From the NCBI GenBank assembly GCA_025266875.1, contig JALLLT010000113.1:1-31930 (forward strand): 31,930 nt of DNA. The letters run 5' to 3'. The first letter of the stretch is position 1. The number at the start of each line of letters is the position of its first letter. Shown one piece after another: positions 1 to 11,600 of this stretch. The notes beneath the pieces are model-generated. The model ran no database searches. It saw nothing but the letters and a program-made list of their open reading frames with translations, and was not told the origin of the DNA. This DNA is from Fennellomyces sp. T-0311. Taxonomy: Eukaryota; Mucoromycota; Mucoromycetes; Mucorales; Lichtheimiaceae. A program made the translations under genes and the position numbers.

Positions 1-1423
1 CCGATCACCATACATAGACCAGAGATGTTCAACGAGATCACTCTTAAGCTGGTTGTGTCTTGCACTATCAGTAAGCTGTGCATGCTTTTCAAGAAACTCG
101 TCAAAGGAATTGATGGGAAGTGTTGTGGGTTGGGGGGCAGAGGTGGAAGTGGAGGCAGACTGGTCATCTTCTAGAAGAACGTCAATCGAAGGACAAGCAT
201 ACTCAGGGTGATGCAAGTAATCGGCGTACTCAGTCTCACGCTCATCTTCGATAATCATGTTGTGCAGAATTACACAAGTTTTCATGGCCATCGTAAGATC
301 CTTGTGTTTCTACAAGCGAACAGGCTGCGCAACAATCTTGAACTTTGCCTTCAGTACACTGAACACCTGTTCAACATCCTTGCGATACGCCTCCTGTAGC
401 TTTGCGAATAACTACATCGATTGGTTTAATATACACTATTCTCTCACGTAAATGATATGTACTGTAGTCTACCTTCTTTTTTTTAGCCTTTGGCTGTGAG
501 ATGGTTTGTACCAAAGTTGCCCATTTTGGATAAATACCATCAGCAAGATAGTATGCCATGTCGTACTGGTTACCATTCACCACGAATTCAACAGGAGGTG
601 CACGACCATTGAAGAGGTTGTGGAAAACTGGCGACCGATCAAGGACATTGATGTCGTTCAAGGTGCCAGGAAGACCAAAAAATGCATGCCAAATCCACAA
701 GTCATACGATGTGACTGCTTTCAGAACGACAGTTGGTTCACCTTCCTTGCCTGCATACTGACTATGCCATGCAGTTGGACAGTTTTTCCATGTCCAATGA
801 GTACAGTTGATGGAGCCGATCATTCCCGGAAAGCCACGCTCCTCTCCTTTCGCCAGCAAACGTTCCAAATCGGCAGTAGTTGGCTCACGCAAGTAAGTGG
901 TACCAAATACTTCAATAACAGCCGCACAGAAACGCTTCAAACTCTCCATTGCGGTACTTTCAGCTATCCTCAAGTATTCATCGACTGCATCGGGTGATAC
1001 ACCATAGGCCAGCTGTCTGATCGCTGCAGTTACCTTTTGGAGAGGTGAGAGTCCACGTTTTCCGGCAGCATCGTACTTCAGCTGGAAATACGAATCATGC
1101 TTTTCAATTGCATCGACAATATGAAGAAACAGGCTGCGACGCATACGGAACCGACGGTGGAAGTCATTTTCATCATACACTGGCTCGTCCGCGAAATAAT
1201 CAGCATAAAGGCGTTGATGTCCGTATATGCAATCACGTGGTTTACTGGATCGACGACCTGGACTTGAGCCTTGGTAAACACGCTTTGGTTGTTGCTCCTC
1301 TTCATCCATCTCTTCCAACATGCGACGAACACGAATGCGCGATTGTCTTCCATCTTCCTCGTCATCCATCATCCATTCATCTTCTTCGAGGAACATTTGA
1401 TGATAGTCGAGAACCGTAAACAT
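1..1423 (-). pseudogene. PIF/Harbinger transposase (DDE_Tnp_4 type), inactivated; 3' end at or beyond window edge
   Basis: DNA-cutting transposase of the PIF/Harbinger class, related to plant ALP1-like proteins. Start is ATG at 1421-1423. An acidic N-terminal region is followed by the helical lead-in FRMRRSLFLHIVDAIEKH, then the catalytic core: GSINCTHWTWKNCPTAWHSQ, DLWIWHAFFG, NDINVL, and YLADGIYPKWA. A 61-nt phase-0 intron fits 472-412 (donor GTAGAC, acceptor ATGTAG). Splicing it joins ...PKAKKK to LFAKLQEAYRKDVEQVFSVL, which carries the family's final Glu. Downstream the frame reads CVILHNMIIEDE and runs to the window start. Two lesions: the first catalytic Asp (family GSID) is Asn here (codon 806-808), and the family Trp in RLWKHKDL is a TAG at 310-312. 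No Myb-like partner gene or terminal repeats were found. The family call is secure; the gene is very likely dead. Confidence 0.9.
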
Positions 1424-2750
1424 CTATAATATAATAGACAACTCCCGAAAAATAGCCAGAAATTATTAGTAAAAAACCTTCCTATTATGGAATGCTCTTG
1501 TCGGTGTGAGCCTGGAGTGGAAAAATGAAACATAGCCTATGCTTACGCTGTAGATTCGCTTTGTCGTATCAATATCGTTGCATCAGTTCAATTAGAAATA
1601 CTCTACCAATGGGCTCATAATCGATGCCTGTATGCGTGTGCAATCACTGTATGCAATCACTGATGTTGGTGATAAGGCTCTTTGCGTTATGGACTCGCTT
1701 AGCGGTATCAATGTCAACATATCTGTCGTTCGGTGTTTAACTTTTGTGAGTGAAATGTAGCCTATCCTTTCATTCCGGATAAAAGAATTCCATAGCAAAA
1801 GCCGGTTAGACTTCTTTGGCGACGTTCCTAGGCCATTGTTTCGCAGGTCTATGTTAAATTTTGCTGATACACTTTATAGAACATATCACCAACCGGAAAT
1901 ATAAAAAAGATCCTTCATCTGCATTAAATGCCTTCTTAAATAACCTCTATTTTACGGCCTTGCTAGGACTGAAAGTGTCCTTGAGACAGTAGCACTTGAG
2001 ATCTCGGATACAAATGTGCATGTCGATAGTGTAAGATCTTATAATTCAGTACTTCAACTGTGCTGATGTTAACAAGAAGCAGGAAATGAGTTTTGTTAAT
2101 GCTTTCAATCTTGGTATACGCGGCCGTAACTGCAGAGGCAGGCTATGCATTCGCTATGAATTCCCAGGCTGACTTCAGTTAGCTCTCCTAGCATCTGCAC
2201 CTAAAAATGGAGATCAGGGTAGAAGTTGTCCCAGAAGCACCCCACATCGACAAACCAGTATCATGATGAATTTGCTGTTTTTGATAATGAATGCAGAGTG
2301 TGTTGCATGTTGTGCGCGCGTTTTATCCTAAGAAAACAGTCGCAAAAATCAAGAAGAACCAGGTCAAATTTATTATGTTTGTTGTTTCTAGCCATTGCCA
2401 AATTCTGCCCTGGCTTAACCACTTCCCAACCTGCTGAATGACCCAGATTCCATATGTAATCAACTTTTTATTGACATTCGCAAGTACAATTCTGTCTTTA
2501 TTCTTGCTTCATTGGCTGCCACCGTCGTTAATAATTATATATGCGTTCTGTATTCAAAGCAGGATCTACCATTGCACTGGATATCTACTCCCCTAAGGGA
2601 ATATGTACTCCCCTCTCCTCAAGTTTTCGCACTGATAGCTATTTATGATTTTGTTAAATGGCATGTCAATAGACAAAGTGAAGTTAGTTACAATCAAAAC
2701 GTGGAGGTTAACATTGCTTTTAGGATTAATATCGTCTGACTCTTCTCCTC
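1424..2750. other. Intergenic stretch without a recognisable gene
   Basis: Only short ORFs with no familiar motif. 1600-1670 contains a small direct repeat (TGCAATCACTGTATGCAATCACTG). Two loosely similar stretches, around 1550-1575 and 1690-1715 (xATTCGCTT/ACTCGCTT followed by GTATCAAT), suggest a decayed duplication. It may include the 5' non-coding part of the Harbinger element, but I could not place a terminal repeat. Confidence 0.4.
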
Positions 2751-2916
2751 TTGCAGGGCATGAACGATACTGTGAATTTTCATGTTGCGACTTCTCGAAA
2801 AGCTGTCGACTACCTACGTGAGAACCGTGCTGTGAATTTGTCTATCCAAACATCTGGTGACTTGCATCATGGTCATCAGTACACTGCATCAACTGCTGAT
2901 AATGTAGCTGTATTAT
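2751..2916 (+). pseudogene. Exon-like coding scrap truncated by a solo LTR; possibly Helitron Rep-derived
   Basis: A pyrimidine-rich acceptor (TCTTCTCCTCTTGCAG) precedes an open frame reading GMNDTVNFHVATSRKAVDY and, later, HHGHQYTASTADNVAVLL. It is cut abruptly where the LTR starts at 2917; the remaining ORF residues to 2969 come from the LTR. The stretch TASTADNVAVLL resembles the 'PTA..EVAV(I/L)' segment found upstream of the Rep domain in some Helitron proteins. That resemblance is short and from memory, so the identity is open. No continuation is obvious after the LTR. Confidence 0.35.
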
Positions 2917-3310
2917 TGCGGTATCGTTCAATTGGAAAGCTTCAAATGACGAGACCAAAAATAAGATAATGTTTTATTGAGAAAAACTACTCTTTATTTA
3001 TAATGATGATGAGTCGGGACGGAGAAGGTGAATGATCTTCTATCAGAGCCGAATCCATGTTATCGCCGTAATCCCTAATGATCATACTGCCTTATTACGA
3101 AGGAGCGGATAATCATGCAAAGACTGAGTTAACCTGAATAGTCCCTCTTGAAGTCTGAACCCAGATCAAGATCTCACTGACGCACAAGCCAGTGAACGAG
3201 CCAATAGGTAACCGTGCAGTTGTTGATGTCGAAATAAAGGAACGGATGCAACAAAGTCTGAGATGGAAAGGCATGTAGACAATGGATGGCTGGTATGTCA
3301 GGATACGACA
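2917..3310 (-). repeat. Solo LTR (394 bp) of the chromovirus family found at 25953
   Basis: Same length and order as the LTR at 25953-26346, starting TGCGGTATCG (TGTGGTATCG there) and ending GGATACGACA. It differs by scattered substitutions (for example GAGAAAAACTACTCTTTA against GAAGAGAACTACTCTCTA). In the coding sense (minus strand) it would carry TATAAATA and then AATAAA, as in the intact copy. The flanks do not match as a 5-bp duplication: ATTAT on the left, GGCTG on the right. So this is either an old insertion with mutated flanks or the product of recombination between two elements. Confidence 0.85.
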
Positions 3311-4280
3311 GGCTGTTCTTCTCAGCACCTTTTCTTCAAGCGATAATGCGTAACGATGTCCTTTTTGCTAAATATGTCACTATAGCTCTACACTTTCTCG
3401 AAATGGCTTGCTTTTGTATCATATGAAGTGCATTTCAACTTAAGCGTGACTTTTAAAATTGTGAAACAAAGTACATCGTTAGCTTAAGGGTGGCCCGAAT
3501 TTAACGCTTCGACACACCAACAGCAAATTCCAGATAAACTACGGATGAAGCATCACTTTATGACTCCCGCTAACCAGTCTGTTTTCTGAGACATAAAATG
3601 ATACTGATGAAATCAACGTTGCCATATATCCCCTATGTAAATAATTTGTATACAGAACTATATATTTCTTAATAAAATGTATATCACTCAAGATACAAGA
3701 TACAAGATATTGTAGAAGTTTCAATGAATGGGAAATAACAACAGGGGGTACAGGGGTCTCCCCGCCGGGGGTTTGGGGGCAGGCCCCCAACGAGCCGCTG
3801 GAAATGGAGCACGAAGGTGTTGACACGAAGCGTAGCGGAGGGGCTCAACCCCGGATGTGCGTAATGAACTAAGGCTCGTTGTAATAATAGAATTAAGGTA
3901 AACAGAAAATAGTAAATAGTTACGCAGGCACAACGCGAGCTTTATTTTTGCAGAGCAATAAAAATAGAGTATCCACTGTGGAATTGATCAGGTCATGAAA
4001 ATTTTTTTGCTGAAGTCATGGCAAATTTAGAAAGTCATATACAGTAACCGCTGGGAATGCTCTTATGAAAGAAAGAAGGTAGAAAGCTAAAAAGTGAAGT
4101 TCAGTTGCAGACCTTATTTTATTTGCTCGTGTAGATACCAAAGTGGAAAGCTGTTTTGGCGTTTACTTTGGCATTTTGTGACATCAGCGTGGCGTCTCGC
4201 TTGTCAAACCAAAACGGCGTTTCCCAGGAACCAACTCTTATCAAGATCGTTAAACTGGGCCAACACAAAATCGCACCGAA
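3311..4280. other. Non-coding stretch containing a GC-rich island
   Basis: No gene recognised. AT-rich sequence surrounds a GC-rich island at about 3740-3870. The 5' end of CACTA copy C should lie before 4281, but I could not identify an inverted terminal repeat matching its probable right end at 7228. Confidence 0.4.
3743..3870. repeat. GC-rich palindromic island, shared motif with 14440-14525
   Basis: Contains a strong hairpin (TTGGGGG-CAGG-CCCCCAA at about 3772-3789). A second hairpin at 3819-3849 has stem GTTGA/TCAAC closing a 21-nt loop with GAAGCGTAGCG and AGGGGC. The block starts with ACGAGCCG and ends GTGCGTAATGAA. The same order (ACGAGCCG, hairpin with near-identical loop, GTGCGTTATGCA) recurs downstream of the Helitron gene, so this may be the 3' tail of a related non-autonomous element. 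Confidence 0.55.
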
Positions 4281-7079
4281 ATGAGCATACAAGAAAGAAA
4301 AAAGAATCGAGCTTGCACCAATTGCAGAAGAATTTTAAATTCGACATTGGATGAGTACAATATGCATCGCGGGAATTGCATTCAAAAGAGAATCCGCTGT
4401 ATGGAGCAAGGAAGTCCACTCTTTCGAACAATGGCCTCCGATCGAGGTGAAGTATGTTGCTATACTAAAGCCTGAAAAAATATAAGGAAACTAATAAATA
4501 TGATTTTAGGCTTCTGTATTTCCAGTCCCTATGGAAGTTGATGCTTCTTTGAGCGTTATAGACCAGAAGATGCAAGAGCCATCATCTCGACAAAGTGGAT
4601 TGTATGAGAGCTCTGCTACTGAATTCACCTTGCAGGAAGTGTTTGACACTGATTTAGAACCAGCAGAGGTTGTTTCCAGATGCATCAACTATGATACTCT
4701 GCCATCCAACAGCTCAAACTCAGGTTACCTTCCCCAATTTCCCTCTAGTTCCAGAACGAACTCTGCTCATGCTGTTCCACCAGATGGCTTGCACGATTTA
4801 TTCAGTTGGGAAGCAATTCAGAAGGATAACGTAAAAACCAGTATGGATATTTTTACTCTTGTGTTGCAGTTTGGCGGATCGAGGGCCTTATATGAAAGTA
4901 TAATTGCATGATTCAACACTTATACCTGTGGTGTTCTGCCTCCACTCCAGTCCTTTTATTTCTCACGCGAAGCATTACGAGAGAGTTATCCTGTTAAATC
5001 AGAAAGATTCAATGTCTGCGTGAATGGGTGCCACATGTTCAACAAAAGCGACGAGAGAGAAACATGTCCAAACTGCAATATGCCTCGCTTCTGAGACGAC
5101 AATACGACGCTGGTAAAACGTATGCAGCAGTTGTCACTAGAAGATCAATTAGCACTACTTGTGCATGACGTGGAAGCCCGCAAACTTCTTGTCTACCGAA
5201 GTGAATACTCTTCCGATGGCGAAACAATGAGCAACATTTTTTATGGAAGCATATACAAAGCAGTCAGGCCCATGTTCTCCAGTGATCTGAACATAGCTCT
5301 TGGGATATTTACAGACGATTTCAAGCCATTCAAACGTAGCAGGCACTCAATGACTATTGTGCATGTTGTGGTTCTGAACTTCCCTCCAGATAAGCGAACC
5401 TTAGATAAGAACATGCTACAAGTTTGTGTCGCCCCTGGTCCAAACAAGCCATCCGATGTATTTAGCTTCTTGCAACCAACAATCGATGAGCTTTCGAACC
5501 TTTGTGAGAAAGGCATGAGAGTCAAGACAGAAACTGGCATCATAAATGTCAAAGCTCATTTATTATTTATTGGAGGCGATATACTTGCTTCTGCTAAAGT
5601 TGCAGGACACGCTGCTCATAACCATTACCATGGCTGCCGTTTCTGCCTCATCAAGAGAACATATGTTAATAACTGGATGACTTCTCCACCTACCCATTCA
5701 AATGGAATAACAAAGTCGGAGCCTCGGCAGAAAGCGTCTTTCGTAAATAATGAAAATCCAAAAGGTAGTGGTCAAAAGCACAAAACTTTATTTACTGACT
5801 TGCCTACATTCCATGGACCCACTTTCTTCCCAATTGATGTATTGCATCTTTTGGGCACAAACATTGGATCGCAGTTCTGGAACTTGGTCTGTGGCGAATA
5901 TGGAAAAGAGGGAAACCCGCTCTACTTATGCAGTGGAACACGGCACGAAATCGGTCGCCTCGTTTCGAAGTCAAGAATTTCAGCAGCTCCTTTTACTGGA
6001 GAATGTGGCAATGTCTCGTACCAGAATGGCTTTTACCATGCAGTTGATTGGATCCATTTTATGCTGTACTTTGTTCCAACAATCATCCTTGAATTCTACA
6101 TTGCTAGCGACACAAGAAATGCACTTATCGATTTATATACGATTTACCGGTACGCCTTAAGTCACTCTATCAAGAAAGCCGAGATCAATGAACTCAAGAA
6201 TGCTGTTCAACAGTGGCACAAGTGGCTATTTGGTTATGTACAAGCCGGAAACATATCAGCATCAGTATTCACGATCAACCAACATTATCTAGCCCACTTA
6301 CATAGGACTATCGAAAGAGTGGGCCCACTCCAATACTTGGCGGCCTTTGCAATGGAACAGGCTGTTGGAGAACTGAAGAAGTGAATCAACTCCAAACGAG
6401 ACACTGAGACAAACTCGGGGAATGTACTTGTGGAACTGGCTGCTATCCAACGACGAAAGCATATTGGTGATGTCAAGGACAAACCTGCGAAAGAATCTAG
6501 AAGATTCACACAAGTGGTAACTCTATCTGATGATCCTAATGACCCGGAGATATGGGGCCCGTACTCATTAGACAAAAGGATCGGTGAACTTAAGTATCAG
6601 AGTGCATTGACAAACTTTTGGTCTTGGCACTATAGATCGCGTGATGGAGTAAGCATCAATAGCAGTGAACTCTTAACAGTTGGTGGCAAGTTATGGAAAG
6701 CACCAAGTGTCTTTGGCAGGTTCCATCATTCTTTTGTTCATATGAATATTGGGTCAACACTGATAGGAGCACAAGGCCTACATATACAAAAGTACATATG
6801 CAGTACTTTGGTGATATCAAGTTCTTTTTCATGCATACATTCAGAGGCGTCTCGAAACTTCTTGCCCTGGTCCAGGTATATAAAACAGAAATCGCGGATA
6901 GCCCGTGGCCAATCAAGCTAGCATCCGGGTCAAAGATGAGAATCGTTAAAGTGAACAATATCATTGAATATGCAGCTTGTGCGAAAGCTCAAGCAGGCCA
7001 TGAGTATATATACTGGTCGCAAGTTGATGGCAAAAATGCAAATTTATTAATGGATCACAATGTAGATTATTTGCTCTAA
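4281..7079 (+). pseudogene. CACTA (En/Spm) Tnp2-type transposase gene, copy C, decayed
   Basis: Exon 1 (4281-4451) encodes a CX2CX13HX3C zinc finger (CTNC...HRGNC). An intron fits 4452-4509 (GTATGT...TTTTAG). From 4510 one frame carries the Tnp2 hallmarks: a CX3C...CX2C knuckle (CVNGCHMF, CPNCNMPRF), IFTDDFKPF, VVVLNFPP, the Tnp2 'FLQPTIDEL' segment, CRFCLIKR, and then the DUF4218-like region WIHFMLYFVPTIIL and FTINQHYLAHL. Three in-frame TGA stops (4909-4911, 5092-5094, 6382-6384) interrupt it; the second lies where copy B has Arg. Near 6690-6750 the frame shifts, and the C-terminus continues as YFGDIKFFFMHTFRGVSKLL to TAA at 7077-7079. All domains are in the same order as in intact copy B. 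Family call firm; non-functional. Confidence 0.88.
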
Positions 7080-7213
7080 TCTGAGCATTTTAGAGCTCTA
7101 TCAAATATATAACTTTCTTAACACTGTCATATGCCGATAACTTTTTGATTAAAATACAATTATTTTTGTATACTCACCCAATACTTTTGATTATTCTTTC
7201 CTTTTTTGAATAC

Positions 7214-7228
7214 TTTTTTCCCAATGTG
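7214..7228 (-). repeat. Possible right terminal repeat of CACTA copy C
   Basis: TTTTTTCCCAATGTG reads, inverted, CACATTGGGAAAAAA. This resembles the CACAGTGGGAAA terminus of element B and lies 135 bp after the copy C stop. No matching left terminus or 3-bp duplication was found, so this is tentative. Confidence 0.35.
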
Positions 7229-7348
7229 TTCTGTTTGAGAATTTACCCTGCTACTTTTGTTTTCCCAGTGTTGGTTCCAATGATGCAGCTGAACAACTGG
7301 TCGAAAATATAATGGATTCGAGCATCTATCGACACAGGTACGTATGGT

Positions 7349-7718
7349 TGTGATATTCTCCAATAAGATCAGATGTGAAAGTGCGAGACCGAATTAAAGA
7401 TGTTTTTATTGATGACAAACTACTCAGATATTTATATTGTTGAAGCGGTCGGGATGAGTGCTTCTTGATGATGTTCCGAATCCATGTTTAGGCGGCGATA
7501 TAGGACGAGCGTCCTGTTAAGTAACTTATCCATGTTTCGGGTAAACTCGATGAGACCTTTGATGTCCTAATCTAGATCAAAGTGGTTTCGGACAGATGTT
7601 GGCAGAAACTGGACCAATGGATGACGTACAGTTGGTGCCGTCGAAAGAACGAATAGAATGAATGAGTCTGAGACTGAAACAAGAAGGCATTCTCTGTGGG
7701 AATGTGTAGGATATGACA
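7349..7718 (-). repeat. Diverged solo LTR (370 bp) related to the 394-bp LTR family
   Basis: Starts TGTGATATTC and ends GGATATGACA, like the LTR at 25953 (TGTGGTATCG...GGATACGACA). Landmarks occur in the same order: GCGAGACC, TTTTATTGA, ACTACTC, GTCGGGA and CCGAATCC. Substitutions and short gaps are numerous. It is flanked by a perfect 5-bp direct repeat, ATGGT at 7344-7348 and at 7719-7723. This is the signature of integration followed by LTR-LTR recombination within one element. Confidence 0.85.
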
Positions 7719-8676
7719 ATGGTGAAGCTTTTGAGCAGCAGATACATATAATACAACTTATATGTTCATATATATGTCAGAATTGCTCTATCTCCTCACC
7801 AGCTTTGCTTAAGGCATAACGTACATATTGTTTTTGTGCATAACTTATACTGGGATATTGGTCCATAAAATAGTGCCAAGCCTATTTGCTAGAATTGGGT
7901 ACTTCCCTTACATATCAAACATATTGCTTCTTTAGATTTTTTTTGAATCACCATTGAAGGTGACTCGAAGTCAGCTATCCATACTCCAGAATAATCCACA
8001 GGGCAAGTATTTACATTTGTTAGTCTATATCTTCTTGAACCAGTATTTTCGCATGATGTGCTTTATGTTGTATTTTTGCCTGTCATGGATTACAGGCCTT
8101 ACATACTATCTCTGACTGGGTCTTTTATTTAACACTACCCCTCCTCAGTAATAGATAGCAGAGCTCTTCCCTGCTTCTACATATCTACTTTATTATCTTT
8201 ACTATATATATATATGTTTTATATTCATCTACTATAAAGAGAAAGAGAGATTTATGAGATAATTATAAGTATAGTATTGTTTCAGGTAAAGTAGGATAGG
8301 GTAGGATAGGTTAGGTATAGGTTAGTTTGGTTTGGTGTAGCGTTTAGAGCTTATTGTCGTATCCAGTGCTATCGGGAGACAAATGAATTGTATCTGGTGT
8401 AACATGCGGTAGCTTAAGAATAGACTATTTTCAATTTGTGTTTCTCTCTCTCTTTTCCAGAATAAATCTCTCCTATAAAGAGTCTCACGAATTACTTCGT
8501 CCATACATACACATAACCACACCAAACACTTCATTTTTAGCGTTCTATACGGAGTTTGAAAGGAACGCTATAGAGTACATCGATGACGGAGCTGAGTCTG
8601 TTTGTACGCACAATTCGCTGTTTAAATAAAAAGTTAAGCTGTTGCTCTGGAAAGGTGTTTCTCAGTTAATATCACC
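7719..8676. other. Non-coding stretch, probably holding the Helitron 5' end
   Basis: No gene recognised. 8196-8217 reads TCTTTACTATATATATATAT, preceded by A, which resembles Helitron 5' ends of the form TC...TACTATA. This is a weak match and no matching copy is available. 8285-8335 holds a degenerate direct repeat of (GG)ATAGG(GT)/TTAGG units. A pyrimidine run (TTTCTCTCTCTCTTTTCCAG) ends at 8460. The Helitron start codon is at 8677 (context CACCATGG). Confidence 0.4.
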
Positions 8677-11600
8677 ATGGCAAGGCCGCGATTAACTGAA
8701 GAGGAGCGTCTAATACGAAATGCTCAACGTCATGAGCAAGAGGCTGAACGTTTGAGGCAATTACGTCAAGATCCTGAGTACCATGCTATAGAACGTACTC
8801 GAGATGCTGAACGACACAGACATCGACGAGAGAATGCTGAGTACCGTGAGCACGAGCGTCAGAGAGATGCTCAGGCACATCGAGAAAGACGTGCAGAAAC
8901 TGCAAGAGATCAGCCCCATCCAGTAATGAAAAAGAATCAGTTAATTTCGTAGATCTGGCTTTAATCAGTTTTCATTAGGACCAAAATACTAAAGCTAATC
9001 CGAATGTCAATGAATCTCTCGAAAATACTGGAGAGGTAAGAGTTGTGCTTTCCATTCACAAACTATTATCTCAATTGTGCTATAGCAGGAGCAAGCCCAT
9101 GTTCGAAATCGTTGGGCATCTTTGGCTGAGAGATTTCGTACTACTGTGAAAGAAGGCCCCACACACGTTTGCTGCTGCTGTGGTGGCCTATGGTTCAGGT
9201 CTTCAGTCAGAACTGTCAATCGTCAAACACTGCTGACAAATCATACGCCTGAGATTTTGATGAATCTGATCTTTCATGTGAATTCTGCAGCTGCAAGTGA
9301 TACACTATGCCATACTTGCTATTCGTATTTGAGCAGACGCGAGACCCCCAAGTTATGTCTAAATAATGGCTTGGAGTTTCCAGAAATCCCTCCAGTTCTT
9401 TCTCAGCTTATCAGATTAGAGGAACGTTTAGTTGCTGCTCGACACGTCTTTCAATCCATCTGGGCAGTGATGGGACCAACAGGGCAATATCAGCAGCGAG
9501 GTGCGGTGGTCAATGTACCAGTTACGGTAAACACGCCAGTTTCGCAGCTTCCCCGGGCAATGGATGATTCTCAAGTGGTTCATGTTCAACTGGCACGACG
9601 ACTTATATATCGCAGCAATTACATCGATGGAAACGTCTCGCCAAGAAAAGTTGCAGATGCTGCAATATATCTTACGCAGCAAGCACCATTGTATCGATCT
9701 TTAAACATCATGATGTCCAACGATTGGCTAGCGCAACATCTGCCAACAGCTCCAGTTGAGGAAGGAAACCAGCCACTGATGGGAGATCAAAGTTACGAGG
9801 AAATGGAACCTACAATGGAAGTTGAAAATGCTGGAAATGATGAAGATTACTTCGACATTGACTGGTCTGACGATGATTTCAGTATTGAATGGTCTGACAA
9901 TGATTCGATTACTGAGGATACTGAACCAATCAATCCGGGTGGGCAAAAAACCCTTCTCGTTGGTGATGAAGGACTGCGGATGGCCCCAGCGGAGGGTCAT
10001 ACACCTTTGTCGCTCATTATGGATGACAATGCTGAGTACCTTGCTTTCCCTAAAGTATTAGCTGGGACAAAGATGATACCAACATACAATGGCAGAAAGA
10101 TATCATATACAGACGTAGTTAAGTCAATGGTGCGTCGCTATGATCGTCGAGTTGTGGAACGTAACGACCTTTTGCTACTCATGTATCGAAAGCGCCAACT
10201 GCTTCAGCTATCAACAAACTGCAATGTCATACTTCGAAAACGTACTTCTAGACATGGAAATTTCACAGCACGAGACGTAAGGGATTTTGGAGCAGTAGAC
10301 AACATGATATCCAGAAACGAAGGATACAAAGTCTTTTCGGGTATACGTTCATCAGCGGAATATTGGAAAAACGAAAAAACAAAGGTGCTTGCACTTGTGT
10401 GCCAATATGGTATCCCAACACTATTTGTCACACTGTCAGCTGCAGAAACGAAATGGCGCGAGTTAATCAAAATACTCAAAGCCGTCGTGGATAACGAAGA
10501 AGTTACGGAGGAACAAGCCGAAGCACTGGAGTACAACGAGAAGGCCAGGCTTATCCAAGCAGATCCAGTAACGTGTGCCAGATATTTCCACAAACGTTTC
10601 AGAGAATTGCAGAAAACATGGATCGCAGAAGATGGGCCGTTTGGTCATCATAGAGTAGCACATCAGTACCACCGAATCGAATTTCAGCACCAAGGATCTC
10701 CCCATGCCCATATGCTCATCTGGTTGGAAAACGCCCCTCTATACCAAGCAACTGATCCTCAAAGTGAAACCACCGTCTGCCAGTTCATTGATTCAATAAC
10801 CCGATGTGACTCCTTACCAAGTTCTGAGGATGACGACCTCCCCAAATTACTTCGACGTCAACAACACCACCACACCTGCACCTGTTTCAAAGCCACACGT
10901 CCCAACAAATGCCGCTTTGGTATCCCATTCTTCCCGATGGACCGCACTCGCATATTGACCCCATTGCCCGAGAATACGGATTTTAATGCCAATCGTCTAA
11001 GGGAGTTAAAAGCGATTCATGACAGAGTGCGCGCATATCTGGAATCCGATCAAGGTAATTCCCAGCCGACATTCGAGCAATTTTTGACTGCAATCTCGTT
11101 GCCATTGGATGAATATATCCTTTGTATCTGACGAACCTTGAAGAAAGAGAAGATTTTTTTGCGAAGAACACCTTCCGACATTTTCCGTAATCCGTACTCT
11201 GAAAAAATATTCCATCTCCACCAAGCGAACATGGATATCCAATTCGTTCTAGATCCATATGCGTGCTGCACCTATATCGTTGATTACATTAACAAAGCAG
11301 ACCGTGGACTCAGCGAGATGCTCAATAGAGTAGTTGAAGAACATCGCGTCAACAATCAGTCAATCAAGCAGATGATCCGTGCAATGCAAAACACGTTCTA
11401 CAACAATAGTGAAGTATCAGCGCAAGAAGCAGCATACGACATTCTGCGTATTCCGATGGCTGTGTCTACCTCGAAAGTCGTTTTCATTCCAACTGCACTG
11501 CCAGAAAATCGTCATCATATGCTCAAGTCACAGGATGAACTTCGTCAATTAGATGCTGATTCCACTGACTGCTTTGTCCCTGGCCTTATAGAGCACTACT

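Noticed and set aside
2907..3317. GCTGT on both sides of the 2917 LTR as a target duplication
   Set aside because: On the left it is separated from the LTR start by five bases, so it does not abut the element as a duplication must.
3740..3860. Bacterial or organellar contamination because of the GC-rich island
   Set aside because: Its hairpin and flanking words recur next to the Helitron in the same window, so it belongs to a resident repeat.
8285..8340. Tandem minisatellite of GGATAGG units
   Set aside because: Units are too degenerate and few to call a defined satellite; only mentioned as composition.
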